Of a stretch of 25,751 bases of DNA, positions 14,136 to 21,875 are shown piece by piece. The notes below the pieces were generated by a model that saw only the letters and a program-made list of their open reading frames with translations, was not told the DNA's origin and did no database searches. A program made the position numbers and the translations under genes. Source of the DNA: GCA-2748575 sp033722575 (lineage in GTDB: Bacteria; Pseudomonadota; Gammaproteobacteria; Pseudomonadales; Ketobacteraceae); the NCBI GenBank assembly GCA_033722575.1, contig JAWVYU010000029.1, positions 1-25,751 on the forward strand. The letters are read 5' to 3'. Numbering within the stretch: position 1 is the first letter of the stretch; every line of letters starts with the position of its first letter.

Positions 14136-15080
14136 CAGCCGCGATACAGTTTCTTCCGACAGAATCCGTTTTCCGTCGATTTCGCCACCATTGGCCATGG
14201 CCGCGTACATTTTTGCCAGGGAACGGGCGGTAAAGGCGCCATTAACCCCGGGAATAACAGACTGCATGTGCCGACGATCATTAACGTTCACATCATGGAT
14301 GCAGTCCGGCCCCAGCGCCCGGGCGAAATGGGTAAAATCTGCACCCAGCAGGGTGGTGAGGAAATGCAGCACTTTCCTTACCGCCGGCGGAATGTTGTGA
14401 TGCCGGCGCAGTGCCAGCCCCAGGCGGCCATCCAGCGTGATCAGCTTGGCCAGGCGATGCAGGGCGTCATCAGGCACGCCAATGTACAGTCCGTCCAGCT
14501 CCAGGGGCTCTGTCAGTTTTTCCTTCAGGACCTGCTGAAAGGGCTGGTCCATGATCTTTTCAATAATGCCGCCAATGAGATGGCCATAGGTAAGGCCATG
14601 ATAGGCGCTGTGCAGGCCAGGCTCATGCGCCGGTTTGGCTTCCGCCAGCAGATTGACCAGCGTGGGCCAGTCGTGGATGTCATTGTCACCCAGGTCATAG
14701 TCACCGATGTTGTACAGGCCCGCCTGATGATTCATGGCCTGACGTATGGTGATATGTTCCTTGCCGTTCTGCGCGAACTCGGGCCAATACCGGGAAATGG
14801 GGTCGTCGTAATCGGCCAGCCCCTGGTCTACCAGTATGTGCATAAGTGTTGAGGTAACGCCCTTGGTGGTGGATGCACTGAATACCACCGTGTCTTCTTC
14901 CCAGGGCTGTCCATGCCGGTCCCGGGTGCCACCCCAGATATCGACAACTTTTGCGCCGTTATGGTAAACACACAAAGAAGCGCCGCCGGCATGGGACGGG
15001 TTTTTACTTTGTGGCAGCATTTTTATCAGTGTTTCGGCCACACGGCCGAAATCCGGATGAAAAGTACCTTGAAGTACCAT
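13833..15080 (-). CDS. Beta-lactamase-fold serine hydrolase (EstB-like class VIII esterase)
   Basis: A 415-residue protein of the penicillin-binding-protein/class C beta-lactamase clan. The nucleophile motif SxxK is STTK (S70-K73) in VFSASTTKGVTS. A tyrosine motif follows at Y160 in AYHGLTYGHLIG, and a C-terminal HFGFGGSG (near 355) stands where the KTG-like motif lies. These are typical of EstB-like carboxylesterases that cleave short or medium esters, not of true penicillinases. No signal peptide is seen, so the protein is probably cytoplasmic. The start is supported by AGAGGGG eight bases before the ATG. It is divergent from a TetR gene and has a strong promoter covered by inverted repeats, so it is probably repressed by that regulator. 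The substrate is unknown. Confidence 0.9.
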   Translation of the reverse strand: MVLQGTFHPDFGRVAETLIKMLPQSKNPSHAGGASLCVYHNGAKVVDIWGGTRDRHGQPWEEDTVVFSASTTKGVTSTLMHILVDQGLADYDDPISRYWPEFAQNGKEHITIRQAMNHQAGLYNIGDYDLGDNDIHDWPTLVNLLAEAKPAHEPGLHSAYHGLTYGHLIGGIIEKIMDQPFQQVLKEKLTEPLELDGLYIGVPDDALHRLAKLITLDGRLGLALRRHHNIPPAVRKVLHFLTTLLGADFTHFARALGPDCIHDVNVNDRRHMQSVIPGVNGAFTARSLAKMYAAMANGGEIDGKRILSEETVSRLLRPQVRGRDKVLIIPMGWRLGYHRIIAVGARTPRAFGHFGFGGSGAWCDPTRNLSMAMTLNTGVGTPTGDLRTARISGDVIRCAERRAKWPSVEGIQIPV

Positions 15081-15300
15081 TGTCTGTTCCCCTCTCTACC
15101 TGTACTTGTACCTGTAACTGTATTTTCTGGCTGACCCCGTTTATGTTTTTAATAATGCCGGGCGGGTTGTTCAGCCGGACCGCAGGCTACGTCGAATAAA
15201 CGCTGCAGTCGTGATGTGTTCAGGCTTTCTTGTGTCATTCTGAGCCTAGCCGTTCTTGGTTTTTTCCTGCCGGTGCTGTAGATTGCCAAGGCTCGAAATC

Positions 15301-15344
15301 TCACCTATAGGTCAATAGGTGTTCGGCTATAATGTTATAGGTGA
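15301..15344. repeat. Nested CACCTATA/TATAGGTG inverted repeats (operator cluster)
   Basis: TCACCTATA (15301-15309) and TATAGGTGA (15336-15344) are perfect 9-bp inverted repeats. Inside them, CACCTAT (15302-15308) also pairs with ATAGGTG (15315-15321), and ACCTATAGGT (15303-15312) is itself palindromic. Another CACCTA lies at 15421-15426. The cluster covers the start site, -10 and spacer of the hydrolase promoter. Confidence 0.7.
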
Positions 15345-15357
15345 ACTGAAGAGTCAA
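15329..15357 (-). promoter_or_regulatory. Promoter of the serine hydrolase gene
   Basis: On the minus strand TTGACT (15352-15357) and CATTAT (15329-15334) are separated by 17 bases, close to the sigma-70 consensus. Transcription would begin near 15322, giving a leader of about 240 bases. A TATAGGTGA half-site lies in the spacer. Confidence 0.6.
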
Positions 15358-15360
15358 GCG

Positions 15361-15374
15361 TCCGAACGTTCGGA
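15361..15374. promoter_or_regulatory. Perfect 14-bp palindrome, candidate TetR operator
   Basis: TCCGAACGTTCGGA is fully palindromic. It lies between divergent TTGAC-type -35 elements, TTGACT on the minus strand (15352-15357) and TTGACC on the plus strand (15377-15382). The size and symmetry suit a TetR dimer, and the encoding gene begins about 100 bases away. Confidence 0.65.
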
Positions 15375-15471
15375 ATTTGACCAAAAAAGCCATCATTTAT
15401 TGATCAATTTCCGGGTGTTTCACCTAAGTGTCTGACAATTCAACAAAAATCAACCAAAGGGCGAAAAACGG

Positions 15472-16143
15472 GTGGCGAAAAAAAAAGGTCTGACACGGGA
15501 ACAGGCCAAGGCACAAACCCGTGAAAAAATCCTGCTGGCCACGGTGGATACCCTGGTGGAAGAGGGGGTGCCCGGCTTCAGCATTAACAAAGTGGCGAAG
15601 CGCGCCGGCATTGCCCAGCCCAGTTTTTATGTGCATTTTGCCAATGTGGATGAGCTGTTCGAGGCCGTCACTGAGGAAGCATTTACCCGGTATATCGAGC
15701 CCATGCAGAAAACCCTGCAGGAAATCCTTAAAGACATCGAGATTGACCGGGTAAAAGGGGTTCTGGATAACATGTTCCTGCTGGCTTTCGATGTCATTCG
15801 CGATCAGCAGGGTCTGGTGAGAATGATCTGGACGGAGCGGGAGCAGACCAAATCCCCGTTCGCCCATCATCTGCGAAAAGTGGACGAGTTCTTGGTGGAT
15901 GGCTGGGGGGAAGTGCTGATCGTGATTGGTCTGATTCCCGAAAAGGAGCGTGGCAGCGTGCGGCTGAAAATTTTTATGGAAGGCTGCATGGCATTGCTGG
16001 AGCGTTATGTCACGCGCTGGCTTGACGGTGTGTTCGACGATGAACGCCAGCTGGTGAATGCGCTGACCGGGTATGTAATGAGTTTCTGGGCCGAGGAAAT
16101 CGAGACGTTTTATCAGGCCCGGGAGCAGCGCAGAAGCGAATAA
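15472..16143 (+). CDS. TetR family transcriptional regulator
   Basis: A 223-residue regulator. After a basic N-terminus (AKKKGLTREQ) the DNA-binding domain spans about residues 15-65, with KILLATVDTLVEEGVPGFS and the recognition segment INKVAKRAGIAQPSFYVHF. The C-terminal ligand domain (70-215) is not recognisable by substrate. The start is GTG at 15472, with AAGGG about 11 bases before; no better start is seen. It is divergent from the serine hydrolase and two different operator-like elements lie between them, so it probably represses the hydrolase and perhaps itself. Likely inducers are fatty acids, esters or acyl-CoAs, an inference from neighbours only. It is followed by a terminator. Confidence 0.92.
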   Translation: MAKKKGLTREQAKAQTREKILLATVDTLVEEGVPGFSINKVAKRAGIAQPSFYVHFANVDELFEAVTEEAFTRYIEPMQKTLQEILKDIEIDRVKGVLDNMFLLAFDVIRDQQGLVRMIWTEREQTKSPFAHHLRKVDEFLVDGWGEVLIVIGLIPEKERGSVRLKIFMEGCMALLERYVTRWLDGVFDDERQLVNALTGYVMSFWAEEIETFYQAREQRRSE

Positions 16144-16145
16144 CG

Positions 16146-16190
16146 CTGAACCCGCATCACGGCCGTAGCGCCAGACGCGGATTCAGTTTT
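16146..16190 (+). terminator. Terminator after the TetR gene
   Basis: CTGAACCCGC (16146-16155) pairs with GCGGATTCAG (16177-16186) at 9 of 10 positions. The loop contains its own small palindrome ACGGCCGT, and TTTTATT follows. It lies between the convergent TetR and DUF1329 genes. Confidence 0.65.
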
Positions 16191-16202
16191 ATTCTGGTGA
16201 GT

Positions 16203-17561
16203 CTAGCGCCGGCCCATGCGTCGGATAGCTGCCGGAGTAAAGTCTCTCATATCCGCCAGCACACCGAATTTTACCGGTGTTTCTTCCTCGTTATGTAATC
16301 CCAGTGCAAGGTAACGTCCTGAGTTCAGGTCATGAATAACCTCGGCGGCGTACATGGGCGTGGATGCATAATAGAACTGCACGCCATAACCTTCAGCCAC
16401 CCGCCAGATATGGCCACGGCCATCGTAATGATCCACAACGGCGATCTGCCAGGAATCCTCATCGATATACATGGTGCGGCGTGAATAGATATTACGTTCG
16501 CCTTCTTTCAGCTCCGCATCCACCACCCAGACACGATGAAGTTCGTAGCGGGTAAGATCCCGGTTCAGGTGACCGCTTTCCAGAATGTCCTCATAACGGT
16601 TGGCTTTGGATGCAAGCTCGTAGTTGTTATAGGGGATGTAGATTTCTTTCTTGCCCACCAGTTTCCAGTTGTATTTATCGGGGGCGCCGGAAAACATATC
16701 GAAATTGTCTGCAGTGCGCAGACCGTCGGCGGCGGTTCCCGGACCGTCATAGGCCACCTGGGGAGCCCGGCGAACACGGCGCTGGCCGGCATTGTAAATC
16801 CAGGCCTTGCGTGGCTCTTCCAGTTGATTAATGGTTTCATGCACCAGCAGGACGTTACCGGTCAAACGGGCTGGCGCGGTAACGCGTTGCATGAAATACA
16901 CCAGTACGTTGTCATCGCGCTCCTGCTCGTCGCCGCGCATATAGGAACCGGTAATGGCAGTCTCATCGAATTTGATCAGGTTATACTGACCACTTCGTTG
17001 CACAATGGCCTGAACCACTTCCCGTTCCATGCCGCCGCCACGGTAGCGGGTAATGTGATTCCAGATGGCTTCCAGGCCATTTTTTGGAATCGGAAAGGGC
17101 ACGGCCTCGCTCCAGTTCTGCACACCGTTACCGTTGGCCACCAGGGTGGCCGTAGTGGCGTTGGCTTTGGCTGCCTCGTACACTCGTTCCGGCAGGGCAA
17201 CACTGCGGTGAGTGGGGTAAACATCCATCCGGTAGGTGTCCGGGTATTGGCTGAACAGCGCCAGCTGTCCCTGGGTCAGTTTGTTGCGGTGCTCATCAAC
17301 ATTTTTCGCGGTGATGCTGAATAAGGGTTTTTCCCCGGGAAACGGATTGATCAGGTGGGTGCCCGGTTGATAGGCCACCGGTGGTTGCTTGATACCGCCG
17401 GTCCATGCCGGAATAGTCCCCTCACTATTCCCCGCCTGTTCCGCCCCCACCGGTGTCAGCGATTTCCCCAATTGCTCCGCTTCCTTTGCGGTGACAGCGG
17501 CCAATGCCGGTGCACTGATAGTCAGCGCCGCAGTCAGCGCCAATTCCCTTAAAAACCTCAT
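16203..17561 (-). CDS. DUF1329 periplasmic protein
   Basis: A 452-residue exported protein with a signal peptide of about 21 residues (cleavage after ALA). The mature part matches the DUF1329 family: an early LTPVGAEQAGNSEGTIPAWTGG-type motif (here at about 35-56), the segment INPFPGEKPLFSIT, and later KAWIYNAGQRRVRRAPQVAYD, VDAELKEGERNIYSRRT and DGRGHIWRV. The family has a LolA/LolB-like half-barrel fold and is thought to carry lipids or hydrophobic compounds across the periplasm. It usually sits beside a DUF1302 barrel and an RND exporter. Here it is alone on its strand and divergent from another outer-membrane barrel. Its start has AGGGG eight bases before the ATG. An exporter of the right kind lies at the left edge of the window, 14 kb away. 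Cargo unknown. Confidence 0.9.
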   Translation of the reverse strand: MRFLRELALTAALTISAPALAAVTAKEAEQLGKSLTPVGAEQAGNSEGTIPAWTGGIKQPPVAYQPGTHLINPFPGEKPLFSITAKNVDEHRNKLTQGQLALFSQYPDTYRMDVYPTHRSVALPERVYEAAKANATTATLVANGNGVQNWSEAVPFPIPKNGLEAIWNHITRYRGGGMEREVVQAIVQRSGQYNLIKFDETAITGSYMRGDEQERDDNVLVYFMQRVTAPARLTGNVLLVHETINQLEEPRKAWIYNAGQRRVRRAPQVAYDGPGTAADGLRTADNFDMFSGAPDKYNWKLVGKKEIYIPYNNYELASKANRYEDILESGHLNRDLTRYELHRVWVVDAELKEGERNIYSRRTMYIDEDSWQIAVVDHYDGRGHIWRVAEGYGVQFYYASTPMYAAEVIHDLNSGRYLALGLHNEEETPVKFGVLADMRDFTPAAIRRMGRR

Positions 17562-17779
17562 GTTATTAACCCCTGTGATTAAATGCTACGTTGCGACAGC
17601 GAGTATATAAGAACGGTCTATAGAAAACGTTTACCGGTAACAAAGATGCTACAAAAAAGAAGCCGTTCAGGGTGTTGGGTAAGCCGGACTTATGCGTCAC
17701 TCAAAATGACGGGATATTGACTGTTGATTCACGGAAAAACGGCTAGCATTAAAGTGTTTACACCTGGTTTACGCGCACT
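17562..17779. promoter_or_regulatory. Divergent region between DUF1329 and barrel genes
   Basis: It holds a 10-bp palindrome TTACCGGTAA (17631-17640) near the DUF1329 side, and an inverted repeat CGTCA-N7-TGACG (17695-17711). A weak plus-strand promoter TTGATT-N17-CATTAA (17724-17729, 17747-17752) would start transcription about 20 bases before the barrel ATG. No clear ribosome binding site precedes that ATG. Confidence 0.35.
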
Positions 17780-19084
17780 ATGAAGTCATTAACCAATCTG
17801 CTCCTCTGGGCCCTGCTCGTTGCGGTTTCGGCGCCCGCCATCGGTGAGATCCGCTGGGATGCCTCGGGGTTTGCCACTATAGCGGCCGGCAAAACCAATC
17901 GCGATGAACTCCGCTACATGGATTACGACGGGGACTGGAGCTTTGACTCCGACACCATTCTGGGTCTGCAGCTGGTGGTGGAGCCTCTGGACAGGCTGTC
18001 GCTGACAGCCCAGGTGGTTACCCGGGGTCACAGTTTTGATGACACCGGGGAATACAGCACCGAGTTCGAGTGGCTGTTTGCCAGTTACAACCTGTGGCAG
18101 AACGGCCGGGTCCGGGCGGGTCGCCTGCGCACGCCTTACCAGTATTATTCCGAATCCCTGGAGGTGGGGTATTCCTACGTCTGGGTCAGACCGCCGCCTA
18201 ATGTCTACGCATTCCTGTTTGAGCCGTTTTCCCATTTTGATGGTGTGGACGTCAGCTACACCTATTACGGTGAGGAGGTGGACACAGAGCTGACCTGGCT
18301 GTACGGCTCCCAGGAAGGTACCTTCGTCCGCGCGCGGGCAGATATTGACCAGCTGTGGGGCTTTACAGCGACTTCCCGCTGGCAGGAACTGACCTTGCGC
18401 TATGCATTCCTCCATCACACCATCAGTCTGCGTGTTCCCCAGTATGATCCGCTGCTGGACGCCTTTGACCAGACCGCGGCTGGCCTGGCCATGCTGGGTA
18501 TACCGGATCCTGGCTTCACAGAGCTGAAAGCGATCTACAGGCTGGATGATGGGAAAATGCGCTACCACAGCCTGGCACTGGACTGGCGGCTGGATAAATG
18601 GCAGATCATCGCCGAGCGGTACGAACTGGAGCCCCCTGGCAAGGGGCTCGATAATACTTCTCGCGGCTGGTATCTGTCATTATCACGGCATTTTGGTGAT
18701 GTCACCCCTTATGTGGTGGTGGGCGGGTACAAGAGCGCCATGAGCAAGGAGATGTATGATCAGATTGACCTGGTATTCGATGGTGTGGAGCCCTACTACC
18801 CGCTGTTACCGGGGCCGGTGGCCCAGCAGCTGGCTGAAGATCTCGCAGAGCTCCGGTTCCTGTCTGAGTTCGCCGTGGACAGGTATCGGGTCGGCCAGCG
18901 AAGCTACACTGCGGGAGTGCGCTGGGACTTCCACTCGTCGTCGGCGCTGAAAACGGAAATTGAATATATCGAGTTTACCCGCGGCTCCACCGGACATTTT
19001 ATTGGCAAGGAGATACCGCTGGATCGCACCGCTGATCCCAACGATGCCGTGTCAGTCACCATCGCATTGGAGGTGGTGTTCTGA
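17780..19084 (+). CDS. Outer-membrane beta-barrel (porin-like)
   Basis: A 434-residue protein with a signal peptide of about 22 residues (cleavage near APAIG). The mature chain shows alternating aromatic/hydrophobic strands throughout and ends in ALEVVF, the terminal aromatic signal recognised by the BAM complex. Segments such as RVRAGRLRTPYQYYSESLEVGY and PPPNVYAFLFEPFSHFDGVD suggest a porin-like family known beside small PstS-like proteins in marine gammaproteobacteria. The following gene starts two bases after the stop codon, so the two are made together. It is divergent from DUF1329, so it might form the outer-membrane exit or entry for the same cargo. Substrate unknown. No DUF1302 motif is evident to me. 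Confidence 0.78.
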   Translation: MKSLTNLLLWALLVAVSAPAIGEIRWDASGFATIAAGKTNRDELRYMDYDGDWSFDSDTILGLQLVVEPLDRLSLTAQVVTRGHSFDDTGEYSTEFEWLFASYNLWQNGRVRAGRLRTPYQYYSESLEVGYSYVWVRPPPNVYAFLFEPFSHFDGVDVSYTYYGEEVDTELTWLYGSQEGTFVRARADIDQLWGFTATSRWQELTLRYAFLHHTISLRVPQYDPLLDAFDQTAAGLAMLGIPDPGFTELKAIYRLDDGKMRYHSLALDWRLDKWQIIAERYELEPPGKGLDNTSRGWYLSLSRHFGDVTPYVVVGGYKSAMSKEMYDQIDLVFDGVEPYYPLLPGPVAQQLAEDLAELRFLSEFAVDRYRVGQRSYTAGVRWDFHSSSALKTEIEYIEFTRGSTGHFIGKEIPLDRTADPNDAVSVTIALEVVF

Positions 19085-19086
19085 CC

Positions 19087-19644
19087 ATGAAAAAACGGCA
19101 CCTGTTCAGGCCCTTTGTGGTGACATTCGCATTGTTTCTTGGTGTGCTGGCTCATGGGCAGGCCCGCGGGGATATGCTGGTGATTGTCAATGCAGACAAT
19201 CCTCTGGAGGCGCTTACGCTCAAGGAAGTCAAGCAGCTGTTTCTGGGACGCATGCGGCGTTTTCCCACGCTGGATACCGATGTGGATGTGCTGGACAGGG
19301 AGGAAACCTCACAGGCCCACCGCTCTTTTTATCAGTATGTGATCGACATGGATACCAACCGCCTGAAACGCTATCGGGCCCGCTATCTGTTCAGCGGACA
19401 GGGGCGTCTGCCGGAAACGGTGTCCGGGCAGGCGAAAATTATCGAGAAAGTGCAGAGTAATATCAGCGCGGTGGGTTACGTGGAGCTTGATGGTGGCGAT
19501 TTGCCTGCCGGTGTCAAGGCGGTGTATCGCCAATCACTGCCGGAGGCCGAAGCCCGGAAGGCGTTGTCAGAAGTCAGTAAAGGTGCTGCCAGTGGTTCAG
19601 AGCCTCTGACCCCTGAACCGCTTATGTTACCGGCAAAGCCCTAG
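19087..19644 (+). CDS. Small PstS-like periplasmic substrate-binding protein
   Basis: A 185-residue exported protein with a signal peptide (hydrophobic residues about 9-22, cleavage near ARG). The mature part MLVIVNADNPLEALTLKEVKQLFLGRMRRFP and VDREETSQAHRSFYQYV-like segments match the small PBP-like domain related to phosphate-binding PstS, but at half the usual length. Thus it probably lacks the second lobe and may act as a sensor or periplasmic partner, not a transporter receptor. No pst permease genes are near. Its ATG lies two bases after the barrel stop, with GAGGTGG inside the barrel coding end as the ribosome binding site. Its own stop TAG overlaps the stop of the convergent flavodoxin-like gene. 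Confidence 0.8.
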   Translation: MKKRHLFRPFVVTFALFLGVLAHGQARGDMLVIVNADNPLEALTLKEVKQLFLGRMRRFPTLDTDVDVLDREETSQAHRSFYQYVIDMDTNRLKRYRARYLFSGQGRLPETVSGQAKIIEKVQSNISAVGYVELDGGDLPAGVKAVYRQSLPEAEARKALSEVSKGAASGSEPLTPEPLMLPAKP

Positions 19645-20120
19645 ATAAGACCGGCTTCCAGGCTGGCCGCCATATACATGCCCAGATCGTGGCATTGATC
19701 CAGAAACCCGTCCTGAAACTCACCCCGGCACAGCAGAACTTCATGGGCCTGACGCCAGCGCAAACCGGTGATGATGGTTTCAACCCCCCGCCGGGTGCCG
19801 GTGCCGTCATGGCCGGCCCGGATATACAGGGCATAGGGTAGCCCCTGCTTTTTTTCCAGGCAGGGATAGTAAACCCTGTCAAAGAAATCCTTCAGTGCAC
19901 CACTCATGTAGCCAAGGTTCTCGGTGGTGCCCAGAATAATAGCGTCGCAGGCAAATACGTCTTCTGGTGTAGCATCAAACGGGGACAGCAGCCTTGTATT
20001 GACGCCCGTAATGTCCTCCACGGTAGCACCTTGCAGCACTTTATCAGCCATTTTTCGGGTATTGGGCGAGGGGGTATGGGCGACAATGAGCAGCGTTTTC
20101 TGGCTGGTACTGTCATTCAT
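19641..20120 (-). CDS. Flavodoxin-like NAD(P)H-dependent oxidoreductase
   Basis: A 159-residue flavodoxin-fold protein. The FMN phosphate-binding loop is HTPSPNTRKMAD (15-26), after the first strand TLLIVA. Next come DAIILGTTENLGYMSGALKDFFDR, the second flavin-contacting loop, and then the strand YALYIRAGHDGTG. The length fits the NADPH-dependent FMN reductase/WrbA-like group, which makes small soluble quinone or flavin reductases. The start has CCGGAGA eight bases before the ATG. It is divergent from fklB-like and convergent with the PstS-like gene, sharing CTAG at their stops. The electron acceptor cannot be predicted. Confidence 0.88.
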   Translation of the reverse strand: MNDSTSQKTLLIVAHTPSPNTRKMADKVLQGATVEDITGVNTRLLSPFDATPEDVFACDAIILGTTENLGYMSGALKDFFDRVYYPCLEKKQGLPYALYIRAGHDGTGTRRGVETIITGLRWRQAHEVLLCRGEFQDGFLDQCHDLGMYMAASLEAGLI

Positions 20121-20203
20121 GGCAGCGTTCTCCGGAACAGGTTCGGCCCGGGCCGGGGAAAATTATCTTCTGTCCGGGCTTTCCGTCTTTTGGTCTGAAT
20201 CAT

Positions 20204-20211
20204 GTTACACT
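20204..20211 (+). promoter_or_regulatory. Possible extended -10 for the FKBP genes
   Basis: TGTTACACT reads as an extended -10 (TG-N-TACACT), about 35 bases upstream of the first FKBP ATG. No good -35 is visible, so this is tentative. Confidence 0.3.
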
Positions 20212-20244
20212 GCAGGTTTCTTACCGCAAACCGAAGAGCTGATT

Positions 20245-20862
20245 ATGAGTGATAAATACCAGGGCATGAAAGAACAGGCTTGTTACGGCATTGGCTACCA
20301 GACCGGGCACCAGCTGTCGCAACAGCAATTCGAAGGGTTCAGTGTGGAAGCACTGCTGGATGGCCTGACGGATGCCTTGAACGGGCAGCCGCCCCAGGTA
20401 AACCCCGATGATATCAATGCCGCCTTTAAAATGATTAACGAGCAACTGCAGAAAGAACAGCAGGAAAAGGCAGAATCCTTATCCGCTGAAGGTGAAAAAT
20501 TCCTGGCGGACAATGCCAAGCGGGATGAGGTCACTGTTACCGGATCCGGCCTGCAGTATGAAGTGCTTCAGGAAGGCACGGGCGAAAAGCCGGTGGCGAC
20601 CTCCACCGTCAGCACCCACTACCATGGAACCCTGATTGATGGCACGGTGTTCGACAGTTCCTACGAACGTGGCCAGCCTGCTGAGTTTCCGGTGAACGGC
20701 GTGATTGCCGGCTGGACCGAAGCGCTGCAGATGATGCCGGTGGGATCCAAATGGCGACTGTATGTGCCTTATAATCTCGCGTATGGGGAGCGGGGCGCGG
20801 GAGGTGCCATCGGGCCTTACCAGACACTGATTTTTGATGTGGAATTACTGGAAATCAAATAG
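20245..20862 (+). CDS. fklB: FKBP-type peptidyl-prolyl isomerase, FklB/FKBP22-like
   Basis: A 205-residue protein with an N-terminal helical dimerisation domain (FSVEALLDGLTDALNG, then a lysine/glutamate-rich helix about 65-95) and a C-terminal FKBP domain. The FKBP core shows HYHGTLIDGTVFDSSYERGQ, then VIAGWTEALQMMPVGSKWRL and YGERGAGGAIGPYQTLIF. It has no signal peptide, so it is a cytoplasmic FKBP22 (FklB) rather than periplasmic FkpA. The length nearly equals that of E. coli FklB. The frame stays open far upstream to 19924, but ATG 20245 has GAAGAG at the right distance and gives the family start. It catalyses cis-trans isomerisation of prolyl bonds and is followed 29 bases later by a second FKBP gene. 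Confidence 0.93.
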   Translation: MSDKYQGMKEQACYGIGYQTGHQLSQQQFEGFSVEALLDGLTDALNGQPPQVNPDDINAAFKMINEQLQKEQQEKAESLSAEGEKFLADNAKRDEVTVTGSGLQYEVLQEGTGEKPVATSTVSTHYHGTLIDGTVFDSSYERGQPAEFPVNGVIAGWTEALQMMPVGSKWRLYVPYNLAYGERGAGGAIGPYQTLIFDVELLEIK

Positions 20863-20891
20863 TCCGCCAGGACAATGCACGAGACGCAAGC

Positions 20892-21374
20892 ATGGAAATC
20901 ACGAAAGACTGTGTGGTTCAGTTTCATTACACCCTCAAGGACGATCAGGGGGAGACGCTGGAGTCATCCCGGGATGGAGATCCCATGGCCTATCTTCATG
21001 GTCATAGCAACATCATCAAAGGTCTGGAATCTGCCATGGAAGGGCACCGCCAGGGCGACCGGTTCACTGTAACCGTCGCCCCGGAGGATGCCTATGGCGC
21101 GCGACGCGATGGCATGGAACAACGGGTTCCGGTAAAACACATGATGGGGGCAAAGCGCTGGAAAAAGGGCATGACCGGTTGGATAAAAACGGATCAGGGA
21201 CAGCGCCAGTTCACTGTGGTAAAAGTAGGAAAGTTCATGGCTGAAGTGGATTTCAATCACCCCCTGGCGGGTAAAAACCTGACCTTTGAGGTGGAGGTGG
21301 TGGATATCCGTGAAGCCACGGCCGAGGAAATTGCCCACCGCCATGCCCATGGTGTGGGCGGGCACCATCATTGA
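20892..21374 (+). CDS. slyD: SlyD-like FKBP peptidyl-prolyl isomerase with histidine-rich tail
   Basis: A 160-residue SlyD-type FKBP. It opens with VVQFHYTLKDDQGETLESS, then YLHGHSNIIKGLESAMEGHRQGD, the FKBP active-site edge. The inserted-in-flap chaperone domain covers about 70-120 (VPVKHMM, GQRQFTVV), and the FKBP strand returns with NLTFEVEVVDIREAT. The tail HRHAHGVGGHHH is a metal-binding stretch, shorter than that of E. coli SlyD. Such proteins fold clients, bind nickel and help hydrogenase or urease assembly in some hosts; no such cluster is here. Its ribosome binding site is weak. It is very likely co-transcribed with the FklB-like gene. Confidence 0.92.
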   Translation: MEITKDCVVQFHYTLKDDQGETLESSRDGDPMAYLHGHSNIIKGLESAMEGHRQGDRFTVTVAPEDAYGARRDGMEQRVPVKHMMGAKRWKKGMTGWIKTDQGQRQFTVVKVGKFMAEVDFNHPLAGKNLTFEVEVVDIREATAEEIAHRHAHGVGGHHH

Positions 21375-21424
21375 TCGGGCATTAATCCGGCATTGCCTAT
21401 TGTCAGCGGTTATCGGGGGATTCC

Positions 21425-21829
21425 ATGAGTGACAGCAACACACATTCCAAACTGATTGGCTACGTACTGTGGATTTTCGGTTTTCTTGGCTCGCACCGGT
21501 TTTATTACGGTAAACCGGTCACCGGCACCATCTGGTTTTTTACCCTGGGGCTGTTTTTTATCGGCTGGATTATAGATCTGTTCCTGATTCCCGGTATGGA
21601 TCGACAGGCGGATCACAAATATATAGACGGCCGGATCAACTACACCATTGCCTGGGTGCTGCTCACATTTCTGGGTATGTTCGGGATTCACCGGCTGTAC
21701 ATGGGCAAATGGCTGACAGCCCTGTTGTGGTTTCTCACGGGCGGTTTGTTCCTTTTGGGCTATCTTTATGATTACTGGACTCTCAATGAGCAGATTTCCG
21801 AGGTAAACAGTGACCCGGTAGCCGTCTGA
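21425..21829 (+). CDS. TM2 domain membrane protein with two TM2 units
   Basis: A 134-residue inner-membrane protein holding two copies of the TM2 hairpin. The first (about 12-55) has FGFLGSHRFYYGK then a second helix ending IIDLFLIPGM. The second (about 78-120) has LGMFGIHRLYMGK and a helix ending GYLYDYWTL. Both carry the G-x-HRfYxGK turn between helices typical of TM2. The function of bacterial TM2 proteins is not established. The start has GGGGGA five bases before the ATG. It lies 50 bases after the SlyD-like gene and 46 before the PilZ gene, so it may belong to the same transcript. Confidence 0.9.
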   Translation: MSDSNTHSKLIGYVLWIFGFLGSHRFYYGKPVTGTIWFFTLGLFFIGWIIDLFLIPGMDRQADHKYIDGRINYTIAWVLLTFLGMFGIHRLYMGKWLTALLWFLTGGLFLLGYLYDYWTLNEQISEVNSDPVAV

Positions 21830-21875
21830 GCTGCCGGATATACTGATCCCAATGTAACCACAGCATAGGGCCGCC

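Larger units (their letters stand above)
15081..15471. promoter_or_regulatory. Divergent control region between serine hydrolase and TetR
   Basis: These 391 bases have no gene. From 15081 to about 15300 I see nothing beyond a leader for the hydrolase. From 15301 to 15430 the region is dense with inverted repeats, described separately. Confidence 0.6.

Noticed and set aside
13833..15080. True beta-lactamase
   Set aside because: The SxxK and Tyr motifs fit the clan, but there is no signal peptide and the C-terminal motif is HFGFGG rather than KTG. An EstB-like esterase is the better reading.
16536..17324. Plus-strand frame opposite DUF1329 (262 codons)
   Set aside because: It lies inside the DUF1329 gene, has shadow-like composition and lacks a ribosome site.
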